A stretch of 64,000 nucleotides of DNA from Biscogniauxia marginata (taxonomy: Eukaryota; Ascomycota; Sordariomycetes; Xylariales; Xylariaceae), in assembly GCA_022695795.1 (NCBI GenBank), contig MU404060.1, forward strand, positions 1-64,000, written 5' to 3'. The notes beneath the pieces were generated by a model. That model was not told where the DNA came from. It was given only the letters and a program-made list of their open reading frames with translations, and searched no databases. Below are positions 21,861 to 32,136 of the stretch, in pieces; the stretch's first letter is position 1; the number at the start of each line of letters is the position of its first letter. The translations under genes were made by a program, and so were the position numbers.

Positions 21861-23537
21861 CTAGAGCCTCATGTTGCTCGCATTGCAGCATGTGAGATTC
21901 TCGCAGAGATTCCCACACACGATCTGGCAGGCGGCGATCGACTCGGGCCGCCGTCTTCTAATCGACGAGCTCGATGGTCCGCTGCCAGTGCTGACCACGT
22001 TCGTGAGGCTATTGTTCTGGCTGGTCTCGGCCGTCGTAGTGTTGATCGTCGAACTGGAGAGTTCCGGCTGCAGCGTCGCGGAGTGGATCCCGTAGGCGTG
22101 CAGACACTCGCTGACGGTTTTCGCGCGGTCCATGAAGTCCGACATCTCGTTGGTCGAGACGACGACGTGGGCGGACGCGATAGCCTTCTTCTGATCTAGG
22201 CGCCAGATATGGAGTTCGTGGACGGACTCGATACCAGGAATCTAAGATGACGGTCAGTCATTCTAGGCACGAAAGCTTTGTTGCCTGACTAAAGATAGGT
22301 TGGTCATAAGTGTATCCCACGTACCTTTTCAAGGTCATGCTTGACATCATCAAGATCCACGCCGCGAGGGGCTGTCTGCATCAGGATTTTCCCGCTGTTC
22401 TTGACGAGTGGCAGGGACGACAGGAGGATCATGATGGCGATGCCCATAGACACTGCTGGGTCGGCGTAGAAGCGACCCTCATAGCTCGTAAGCCAGATCA
22501 CCAACGCTGCGATAATGACGCCGATGTTGTTCAGCGCATCGCCAAGAACGTGGATTAAGACACCCATCATTCCGAGATCGCGGCCTGGTGCTTGTAGCTT
22601 AGTGATGGTGTGACGATGCTCCGCATGGTCACTTAGTGGCTATGGACACAAAGTCAATATTATAATATTCCAGGGCGTGTTGGCCTAACTTACGGTCGAG
22701 GGGACGTCGTCCTCCGAGCTGCTGGTCACAGGGATAGCCATCTCGATATTAACGTGACTGTGGCTATGGTTGTGATTCTGATTGTGCTCGTGGCTACTTT
22801 CGTGTCCGTCGTCGTGCACATGCTCATGTCCATGAGAGTGGCTGCCATGGCTGTGTCCACCATGGTCATGGCCGTGGTGTTCATGCAGCAAGGTTGCGCT
22901 AATGATATTTAAAGCCAAGCCGACAGATCCCACGATAAGCACCAGCTTGGGGTTCTCGACACCTACATAGCAGCTGTAAGCAAACGAAAGGGTTCAGCTG
23001 TCAGGGTTGGTGGATGGGGCCTTACGTTCGATAGAGATGAATCTCTCGATTGACTGAAGAAAAATGGAAATGCCGAGGGCCAAGAGAAAGACGCCATTGA
23101 AGAAAGCACCAAGAAGTTGTGCGCGGGCCCAGCCAAAAGAGTAATTCTGGGGAGACTCATCCCGCTGTGATATCTGGATGTGGGTTAGTGAAACAGGCAT
23201 GGTACAAGAAATATACGTGTACCCACGATGATGGCAACAAGTGCGACAATGAAGCCAATGAGATCGTTCATCTACATGTGCATCAGCCAAAGAAGTACGG
23301 TTTCTGCGTGGCTCGGTGTAAACCTGCGTACGTAATGAAAGGCATCTGCCAGCAAAGCCAGCGACTTGGTGTAAAAGGCCACTGGCAAGCCCAAGTTAGC
23401 TAGTTAATACAGGCTGGATGGGCTTTAGAAGCCGCCGAGATGCTGAACATACCAGCGATCTCGGCCACGAAGAAGCAGAATGAGATGCCAATCGTGGCAG
23501 CGAGCTTCTGCTTCGGCGTGAGCGTGAATTTGGCCAT
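21861..23537 (-). CDS. Vacuolar-type zinc transporter, CDF family (Zrc1/Cot1-like)
   Basis: Seven exons (23453-23537, 23332-23381, 23227-23271, 23026-23173, 22694-22962, 22325-22639, 21861-22241) keep frame throughout and give 430 residues. CDF proteins exchange Zn2+ for H+; this subtype loads zinc into the vacuole. It starts MAKFTLTPKQKLAATIGISF. TM2 carries ADAFHYMND (D41, H44, D48) and TM5 carries HVLGD (H229, D233), the metal-site residues; typical CDF segments QNYSFGWARAQLLGA and VENPKLVLIVGSVGL follow. A histidine-rich cytosolic loop (about 135-178, repeated HGHDH and HSH) separates TM4 from TM5. The cytosolic C-terminal domain begins IPGIESVHELHIW. Most donors are GTATGT, GTAAGT or GTACGT; exon 3 uses GTGGGT, the weakest join. 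The cysteine-containing tail (CQIVCGNLCENLTCC) is unusual. Substrate could include Co2+ as for Cot1. Confidence 0.88.
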
Positions 23538-25532
23538 GTTGCGCCAGATAGGTGGTAAGTAGTACGTGGTGCCAAGTGCGGAACCGGACCAGGCCGGGGG
23601 TAACAGTCTGAAGTTCGGTAGTAGAAGGCCGGAGGATTAAAAAGTTAAGGCAAAGTCTTGGTCTCGGATATTAGACGGGAAACGCATGAATATACCTAAT
23701 AGCAGTGATCAAAAAAGGCAAGTCGTCATAGTCAGTTCCTCGCGTCTATCGTCTCTAGTCGACAATTTCCAGTGTTAGGCGGATGGAGAAAGCGGTCTCT
23801 TCCCCTGATAGTTTTTCGTATCTATTGGGGTGGTGGTGGTAAGTCTTGCTTAAGGGGGCGAACGACGTAAGATTGATGAAACCCGATGAGAGTTGTGAGA
23901 CAGACAGTATTGAGATCGAATTCTCCGGCCACGAGAAAATAGTTGTGTAGTGTAAACCTTGGCGAGAGACCCGCAAGTGATAGAAAGCAGGGAGCTATGG
24001 TCGGTCGTCAAATCAAGCGTCGCCAACAATTTTTCTCCTCTCTCATCTCTAGCTGATTATGTGCGTTGCTGCTGCGTGGCGATCGATTATAAAATAGTAA
24101 TAATAATTATCATGAAATAATCTGGAGCTCGTGCGCGAGATCCCAGCCCGACGGGTCGAAACGCGAAACGCTCCAGGTCTATCCGTTTTCCAGGTTTAGA
24201 TGCAAAAGGAGGAAAGGGGGTGAGACGATGGATTCGAAAATGAATCTGTGCTCAACTTTTGTTCTCACGACTTCCTTTTTCTCTAAAACAACTTAGGAGC
24301 TATGTGGTAATATATTTATTTACCCCAAACATCAACTGATTGGCATATCGGTTGGGGGAAACCAGGCATGCGGCACATCGCCATCTCTATCGATGTATGT
24401 GTATATGTAAGTATATGCAGGTACGGGACTTCGTTACCAGAGATGAGGTGTCATGTCGTCGGCCCTTGTCGGCTATTCTCTCTTGCCTCTCTCCCCGTCT
24501 CTGACTCGGTCTCCCCTTGCTTCTGATCTCGTGTGGACTGCCAGATTCGGTGCTTGGCGCGCTTGTCAGATCTATATCAATCTGCCATAACCCTTCTGGT
24601 CACGCTGTAGTACTTCAGTCATCTGCCGTGTTGCCCGGGCCTCATCTAGAATCAATAGACGAGGTGATCTATCGGGCCGCGTGCATGCGTAGGTTAGTCA
24701 ATGTGCATTTTTCTCCGCGGAGCGTATGGCGGGATGTAGAGTTGACGGAGATTGTGTGATGCAGATTCCCTTCCTTCCGGGGTTTTTTTTCTTTTCCCTC
24801 TGTTTGTCAAGTACGACGCTTGGACCACCTAAACCACCGGATTAGGATTAGCTAAGCACAAGTCACATTGGGTATCCGCATTTCCTTTCCAGGTATTAGA
24901 ACAGTCCCATTCATCATTATTAGTGGTGATCCGTGTCTTATGTCCTAATACCGGGAAGCATAACGATACAGAATTACTACTAATGCTTTATACCTACCTT
25001 CGGAACCAACCAACATGTATTAGCTGTCATGAACCAACCAACCATTTGAACATTGACATGGCTCCCTCTCGTGCTTTTGATACTGTGATACCTTGATGAC
25101 TATGTTGATTCATACAAACTTGATGGTGAGTACTGACTCTGCGCTAACCTGGACTTCCATGTAATAGATGAGACACTTTAACAAAGGAGGACAAGTCACC
25201 GCGTCATAGGAGACGAGGTTAAGCATGTCGACATGAAAATAACGAGATCATCGACATTCACAATAGTGATGAATGATTATCTAAGGATGATAGATATCTC
25301 GGGATATAATATGGCTGGCTACCTTACGCTATGGCACAGGTGGTTGGATATTGACCCTTAGAAACGCTAGGCATGCGTAGAGATGGGAATGTATCATCGT
25401 ATTCTCGCCAGCCGTTATAAGTGTTTCTCTACATTGAAGTTATCTTCTATATATTCACCTAAACCGGTTACGGTTCTGAGACCGATTTCCACGTCTCTTC
25501 CTAGTCATCGGCTAGCAAGACCACTAGAGATA
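23538..25532. other. Divergent intergenic region between zinc transporter and SDR
   Basis: The two genes are transcribed away from each other, so this 2 kb should hold both promoters. No gene is supported inside; open frames at 23755-23976 and 24517-24759 lack recognisable features. I found no clear named transcription-factor site. Confidence 0.5.
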
Positions 25533-26659
25533 ATGGAAACAATCAAGGTACACTGACCTGGCTACCCTCAAATAATCAAGTTCATAGTTTTGCGGGCGTG
25601 GAGTTGTGTCCCTTATGAGCTGACACCAGCTAGAATACACTCGGTGAGAACTTCGGTGGCAAAGCACACAGTCTTTCGACACATCAGTTCAGCCTAGACG
25701 ATGTACCCGATCTCAGCGGGAAGGTCGCGGTGGTGACGGGAGGCAGCGAGGGCATCGGCTACGCCTGCACGTACACGCTCCTCGAGCACAATATCGCCAA
25801 GGTCTACATCCTGTCTGTTTCCGAGGACGCCGCCCAGGGCGCGCGGGAGGCTATCGCCAAGGACCTAGGCCGGGCGGCGGCCGACAAGACCAGATGGATC
25901 CAGTGCGACCTGTCAGACTGGAAGCGGACCAAGGACGCGGCCGAGGAGATCAAGCGGGACGCTGAGTGACTGGACATCCTGATCAACAACGCGGGGCGCG
26001 GCATCATGACCTATCAGCTCACCGACTACGGCGTGAACAGGCACATGGCCGTGAACCACATGGGCCACGTCGTGCTGACGTCGCACCTGCTCCCGCTGAT
26101 GAAGCGGACGGCCGCGGACGGGGCCGCCGTGGTGCGCATCGCGAACCAGGCGAGCAACGCGCACGAGGCCGCGCCGGGCGACACGCGGTTCGCGAGCCTC
26201 GCCGAGCTGAACCGCGACCTGGGCCCCAACGCACAGTACGGCCGGAGCAAGCTGGCCGGCATCCTGTACGCGCGGTACTTCGCGCGCAAGGCGACGCGCG
26301 GGGCCCACCCGAACATCCTCATGAACGCGACGCACCCGGGCCTCGTGAGCACCAAGATGAGCCAGGAAGAGATACTGGAGCCCTTCCCGCTGGCCGGGTA
26401 CGCGGTGGCAGTCGGGCTCAAGCCGTTCAAGAAGGACCAGTTCCAGGGCGCCGCATCGATGATGTACGCGGCGACGTGCACAACCGAGTCGGGTCAGTAT
26501 ATATGTCCGCCGGCGGTGCCTGAGCCTGGCAGTAAGCTGGCGCGGGACGACGCGCTTGGGGACAGGCTGATGGAGCTGACGAGGAACGTGATCATGGAGA
26601 AGACGAAGCGCGAGTCGGCTGATCAGGGTTGTCCGTTCGATGATCTGGTCTTACATTAG
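25533..26659 (+). pseudogene. Short-chain dehydrogenase/reductase with in-frame TGA
   Basis: A Rossmann-fold SDR of the retinol-dehydrogenase/WW-oxidoreductase type, NAD(P)H-dependent, substrate unknown. A five-codon first exon (METIK, 25533-25547) joins across 25548-25687 to FSLDDVPDLSGKVAVVTGG, restoring a normal SDR N-terminus. Motifs in order: TGGSEGIG (22-29, cofactor), LDILINNAG (100-108), ANQASNAHE, and YGRSK (Y189, K193, catalytic). The frame runs to a stop at 26657 and would give 328 residues. One codon, 99, is TGA (25967-25969), exactly where relatives usually have a residue before LDILINNAG; CGA to TGA would explain it. The rest of the frame is intact and highly GC-rich, so the lesion is either very recent, a polymorphism, an assembly error or a readthrough codon. 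It converges with the S10 peptidase gene 271 bp away. Confidence 0.8.
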
Positions 26660-26930
26660 TGGTACAGCAAAGGATAACATACTCAGATTATCGCTCTTTA
26701 GATAATAATCCCTTTCAATAAAAAATATGCATGTTCAGTTTTTACGCCTTCAGTTAGGTAAAAGATCAAAGCCGTGAAAGTTGCGAGCCGGGTTAAGGTA
26801 TTGTAGCCTCAACGGCTTGGTTGGCATGTATTCATTACTGATTACCTATTATCTCGTTGATCTCATATAATATATACTAAGACGAACATGAATATCCACC
26901 CAACCCAGCACTGGCGATTACCGCATCCCT

Positions 26931-28899
26931 TTAGTGCTTCTTCCAGTCACCGGGCCGTCCCGTAAACCAGGAGGAGTAAGAATTCGTGTGCGTGGCCTTC
27001 GCGGTGCCGTTACTCTCGTACGTGGAAGTCACCTGCTCCTTGCCGTCAGAGACAACGAGGTTGCCCAAGACCCGCCTGAAGAGTTCTAACGCCGCCTTCG
27101 GCTGGTAGTATGGCACCTCATGGCCGGCCTCGTAGACCCGGGTGAAGCTGAAATTCCCGTACTGTCGGCTCTCGCCGTACTCCGTTCCGTCGACGACAAA
27201 CGGGGCGTAGCCCGCGGTCGCGAACTCGGCTGAGTTCGTGTAATTAACCGCCAGGGAGATGGCCTCGCCGCCGAGCCAGTTGCAGATGTAGTCCTAATTT
27301 GCCAACCGTCAGTAAACCTTCCTAGACATATAAGGGAGGCAGGCGAGACTTACAGCGTCTCCGTAGATCAACGCAATCCGAACGCCGTCGTTTAGGATAG
27401 CCTCTAGGTCCTCCAACAGGTTTGGGTACACAAAGTCACCACTGTAATCAAAACCGACATAGATCTGAGAGCTGCTCGTAGACGTGTAGTTGATGTCGAC
27501 GCCAATGGCGTTCTGCACCTTCGGACTGTTCAGGTAATCGACCCAATACTCAGGAGGAATATCGGCATCGGCCATGGCGCGGATATCATACGGATTGCGC
27601 CCGCTTACATTACTACAACGCCCTGGGTTAGTGTATGTGCATCGAAAGTTATGCCCTCGAAGCCTTAAACCAGTCGATGAGCCAATTCATTATGGCGAAA
27701 TACTTTACAACAACAGTACACTTGAGTGCTTATAAGATATACGAGGGAGGCGGTAAGGCTCGTGGAATACTTACTAGTATGGTCCCTCGACCAAGCTCCT
27801 GCAGATGGCCGTGGCCTGCGAGCAGACAGCCTTACCGTCGGGGGTTGAGCGGTCCTGTTGATAGCAATAGTCGATGGAGTCTCGGCATCCGCTGTTGAAG
27901 TAATAGTTCATCTTCATAAAATTATAGATGGTCTCATTGACTGCTTCAATGCCGTATGTATTTCGATACGCCATCTCTGGGTAGAACGGGGCCTGGATGC
28001 GCTCCGAGACAATGCCGTTGATAATACCGAGTGTATGCATGTTGAGCTCGACACCCGGTGCACTACCATTCTTGATAGCTTCGTTCTGCTCATAGAAGTA
28101 ACGGTAGAATGTGGGGCCGTAATGTCCTCCGTAACTCTCAGTCCACAGGTTAAAGCTGCGAGATTTAACAGTCGCATCGAGAGTCGGCAGGCTCTCGATA
28201 AGGCCTTGCAGGATTCCCCAGGTGCCAGCGGCGGCTAGGGCCGTCGTGTCGAACCTATAGGGGTCGACACTGCTGAAGCGGCCATCTGGATTTGAGGAGC
28301 TCTGTGGAAAACCAGTAGACTCGTTCACAAAGCCCTCGACCTTATCCTCATACGAAAACCCGACGCCGAGAGGCTGGGAAAGGAATAGCAAGTTGCTGAC
28401 TTCATTCCAAGCATACGGATTCACAACCGAGGTGCCGTTATGGGTTACATTACACGGACCCAGCTCTGTTCCCGTGGCGTCAGCCAAAGAACCACGGTTT
28501 AATAGGGATCGAGAGAATCGACATACCTTCGAACAGGCCGATCAACGAATCGGAGCCGGGGCCTCCATTGAGCCATAGCGTGATGGGTGCTTCATCGGGG
28601 TTGTGTCTTGCCTCGAAGAACCAGAAGAACATGTGCGTGTGCTCGTCAAGGTCTACGTAGCCCGAGTATGAGTTGACCCCGGGCGTCGTCTCGCAGACTC
28701 CCTCCAGCTCGGGTTCCTTGTATCGGATGGTGGCACCTCCCGGACTTTTGATAGTCTTGACACCGGTAGGTTCGGCCGGCAGCTGTTTCTTGAGCAGTCT
28801 TTCCAGATTTTCCGGCGGCGACACGGCAGACGCGAGAACCGGGTCAAGCGAGCACAACAGCGTAGCCGCCCAGGCTATTGTTCGTGCAACAGAACCCAT
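26931..28899 (-). CDS. Serine carboxypeptidase, peptidase family S10
   Basis: Four exons (28527-28899, 27775-28465, 27354-27612, 26931-27293) encode 561 residues. S10 enzymes remove C-terminal residues at acidic pH in the vacuole or outside the cell. The start MGSVARTIAWAATLLCSL is a signal peptide ending near ASA; the frame upstream begins with a non-ATG codon, so ATG 28899 is the start. Motifs: WLNGGPGS oxyanion region (about 110-117, here followed by D where S is usual), TESYGG with nucleophile S235, DYICNW with D442 and C445, and YEAGHEVPYYQP with H499. All three catalytic residues are present. Several N-x-S/T sites suit a glycoprotein. Each intron restores family sequence, for example LFE/ELGPC, GPY/YNVSG and YGDA/DYICN. 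It could be secreted rather than vacuolar; no propeptide typical of yeast carboxypeptidase Y is obvious. Confidence 0.9.
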
Positions 28900-31800
28900 G
28901 ATAGCAGAATTATGCTTCACCAGACGAAACTTCTCCTGCGGGCTAGTGAGAAGAGTTGCTCACTTGGGCGGAAAGGGAGAGAGAGAAAAGCTTCGTTGTA
29001 GCCGTACCTCGCCGGGGTTTTTATCCCACCGCGTGGTTGTATCCGGTCAAAACTCCACCGAGTCAAGCTTTGCTTACCTTGCGAGACATCCTTGCTCGAC
29101 ATGCATATCCGCAGGCAGCGGGAGCTACCTAACCATAGACAGGCGACTGATGACGCCAGACTGTCTCGTTCTCCTGCCTGATAGGGCTAGCAATTTCCCA
29201 TCTCTGGATGCGCGTCGGGCTTATCGTAAGTCGCGCAGAGAAAGGCGCAGAGGAGTAGGGGCAGACAAGGCGTATTCGTCTGTTCGCGATACCATCCGAT
29301 GTTTTGATATCCTGTGTTGCCGATCAACTGCCCTTTTCCGAACGTGCCCCGCACAACTCCATGCAACACGACACTCGCATGGCGCGGCGCAAACCAGTGA
29401 AAAAGCTTGGTTGAACTCAAAGCTGGTTGCGAGGCAGATCAAGCTGCATACTAGCTCGTATGAAGATCGGCAGAGCCATGCTTCAGACCTTCACAGACCT
29501 GACTGAGAGCCCCGGGAGCTGCGGGCAACAGAGCTGACCATGATGTCAATTTGAAATTTGAAACCTCCTTAACTCTGTGCAGAACTTATCCTCGATGTGG
29601 TATGATTGTTAGTAAGTCAGAATCTTAAAAAGCTGTATAATGCCATTGCCTGTCTATAAGACCGACGTATATGTAAGTGGAAGAACTGGACAATGTTATG
29701 TACGATTGTATGTACCTAATGTGGGGGCCCAGCTGTGTCTCTTAGGTACACTAAAAAGGCTCGATTCCCCTCACCTACACTTTTGTAACCCCTGGATTAC
29801 AAATATTTTACTTATACCACACATGAATAGGTATGCATGGAAAGCAAACTACTTGGTATAGGTACCTAGTGTAGGTAAGCGGTGGAAAAGTATGTAGTGC
29901 TTACCTGGTATTAGTAATAAGATACTTGCGCTCTCAAAGATTGAATGTATATTATCCCCACGGATTTCTGCTTACCTGTCAATATATACCTTAAATAGAT
30001 CCAATACATTCCCATCAGAACGAGTTGTTCAATCCACTTGAAGGCTCGCTGCTACTTGAAGGGGCTGAACACAGACGAAAAGGAAACACTTCGCTTCGCA
30101 GAACGTACTCGTCGATTTACTTCGGAGTCAAGAACTTCAGTATACCAATATGTAATCTGATATGAAAAGGAAGGACTGGGTTGATGAAAATCACTTGCCA
30201 CTACCACTTCCTAAGGCCAATCACACCGAAGCTGCCTTGGAAGGTTTCGAGCTGTAGTAGACAGGCTCAGTCGCAGCATCTACTCACCGTAGGGTTAACC
30301 ATCTTCAATTCGAGTGTTTAGCTAACACAAAACACATCGGAGAGACAGAGAGACAACCCTCATCTACAGGTCACCTGGCTTGTGGGAAATCCGATTGGGC
30401 TGCAGCCTGAATAGAGTCTTAACAACATGTTACCTCGTCCTTCGCCTGATTGTCTAGGAAATCGTCTGAGCTTATCTATGGATTCCGGAGGCTATTGACA
30501 TGTAACTCCGGACTTGCTCAAGAGACATAGTCGCTGTGGTTATTATGTCAACCGGCTCAATGGTGGAGTAATCTGCTTAGGCGAGACCAGACATGACTCT
30601 ATGGGTTGGAACAGAGTTGACAATGGATGTGAAAAAGAAAAAGAACCCCTGGTTGACTTATACCTTGCCGCCATGAGCATCAGAGAACCCGTCATGCAAG
30701 ATGAGATTTTAGTAAACTCAGGGATGGGAAAGAAAACAAGAAAGCGGGAGGGGAGCGTGCTCGCCTCACCATCATGCAGGCTTCACCGTCAACTCCAATC
30801 AGGCTCGCACATATGTATGTAGGTACATATACACCGCCTAGCTTCCGCGCGCACTTGGCAACCTGGTCAAGACGAGCGGAATTCCCGATATAAGATGACC
30901 TACGTGACTAGCACTGTGATTCGCAATGGTTTCTACAACGTTAAGTTCGAGATATAATGGCGGATTGAGATGCTGAGAGTGATATGTTCTCCTAATAACC
31001 GGTCAAAAATACCCACGTATCTCGAGCCCGGGGCCGACTCACAGATAACTCACCCTTCGCACGAGCAATTAGGATCGACTCTAAGATATCTAGAGAATCA
31101 TGTTAGGTTTGGCAAAAAGAGGTTCAACCAGGTCAGTAGTTGTCGGACAGCAAGTCTAAAAGAAAGAGCCGAGACCGGTCTGCAGGGAGTGTTCCGGGGC
31201 TCGGATTGAACAATCTAACATCTCCAAACAAGTCGGGCACGTATAATTCTCACCGAAGTCAAGGGGTACACTCGGAGATGTCGGTGCTGCCACGGTGATG
31301 ACAAGGTCGCCGATGGTGATAGTAAGTAGGTCGTCAAGAATAAATTAAAAAGCATCATGTGCAACGCACACTAGCTAAATGACCTCCGCGTTTCGGTAAG
31401 AAATACTGTTGGTTAAACCTACTATTAGAGTTAATTAAAGCCCGTTGACGTAGTTCGCATATCGCGATACATAGGTATATTCATAAAATTATGGAAGATA
31501 AGTACACATTATCTTTAGTGTGTACTTATAAATGCTAAATATAATGATATTATCAGAAGGATTACGAGAAATTTAAGTATTCTGCTTTCTTTCTTGATTA
31601 GAAATCTTGTAATAGGTCGAGAGACGAGATATGTTTGTAGGATATTCAGCCAACGGAGACCCCACTAAGCTAATAGCTAGCTACATGTACTAATGAACCA
31701 CTTGGAGGGCTGGCAATTCCGTACCTAGCTACCTACAATTGGAAGTACTACAGGTCGGGTATAGCTATAGGTAGGTACCTAAATAACGCCAGCCCAGCTA

Positions 31801-31992
31801 CCGATATTAGGACATTTTCGCCTCCTAGTTCCGAAGCTACCCTAGCACACCTGCATTGATGTACTAACCTATGTACGGTTTAGGTTCGTTCGGGTACTTC
31901 AACAAGAAGCCCGTGTACCAAGCCCGGCCAAGTACCGGTGCATGGGCCAGAGGCCAATTGGCAAAACCTCTATTGTAATTGGCAGACCTTTG
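28900..31992. other. 3 kb divergent intergenic region, peptidase to leu1
   Basis: It holds the promoters of the minus-strand peptidase and the plus-strand leu1. An open frame of 277 codons at 28673-29506 overlaps the peptidase's first exon antisense and is a shadow. TACCTA/TAGGTA motifs occur at 29857-29870 and around 31725-31785. A perfect hairpin lies at 31498-31529 within an AT-rich stretch. No further gene is supported. Confidence 0.55.
31498..31529. other. Perfect 11-bp hairpin
   Basis: ATAAGTACACA (31498-31508) and TGTGTACTTAT (31519-31529) are exact reverse complements around a 10-nt loop. It could be a remnant of a small inverted-repeat element or a factor site; it is about 600 bp from the leu1 start. 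Confidence 0.7.
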
Positions 31993-32002
31993 CCGGCATC
32001 GG
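31993..32002. promoter_or_regulatory. Candidate Leu3-type site before leu1
   Basis: CCGGCATCGG matches the CCG-N4-CGG pattern bound by the zinc-cluster activator Leu3, which senses alpha-isopropylmalate and controls LEU1 in yeast. It deviates by one base from the stricter CCGGNNCCGG. It lies 135 bp upstream of the leu1 start codon, a usual distance. No experimental evidence is available. Confidence 0.5.
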
Positions 32003-32136
32003 AGACTTCTAAGAAAACTCTAAGAACAATTGTGAACTACTAAAGGAACCAAACGGCGGGGACGAGGCCTCTTCCGGCTCGCCTCTGCCACTGTCCGTCT
32101 CTTTTCACTCTTCGTCTTAGATATAATCTAAACATC

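Noticed and set aside
25961..26005. Intron removing the TGA in the SDR
   Set aside because: Any such intron would delete the conserved LDILINNAG strand, so a nonsense codon is the simpler reading.
28900..28920. Seven-codon extension of the S10 peptidase
   Set aside because: Its first codon is GTG; ATG 28899 gives a proper signal peptide.
28673..29506. 277-codon plus-strand open frame
   Set aside because: It overlaps the first exon and signal peptide of the S10 peptidase antisense; no recognisable domain, and the composition is that of a frame shadow.
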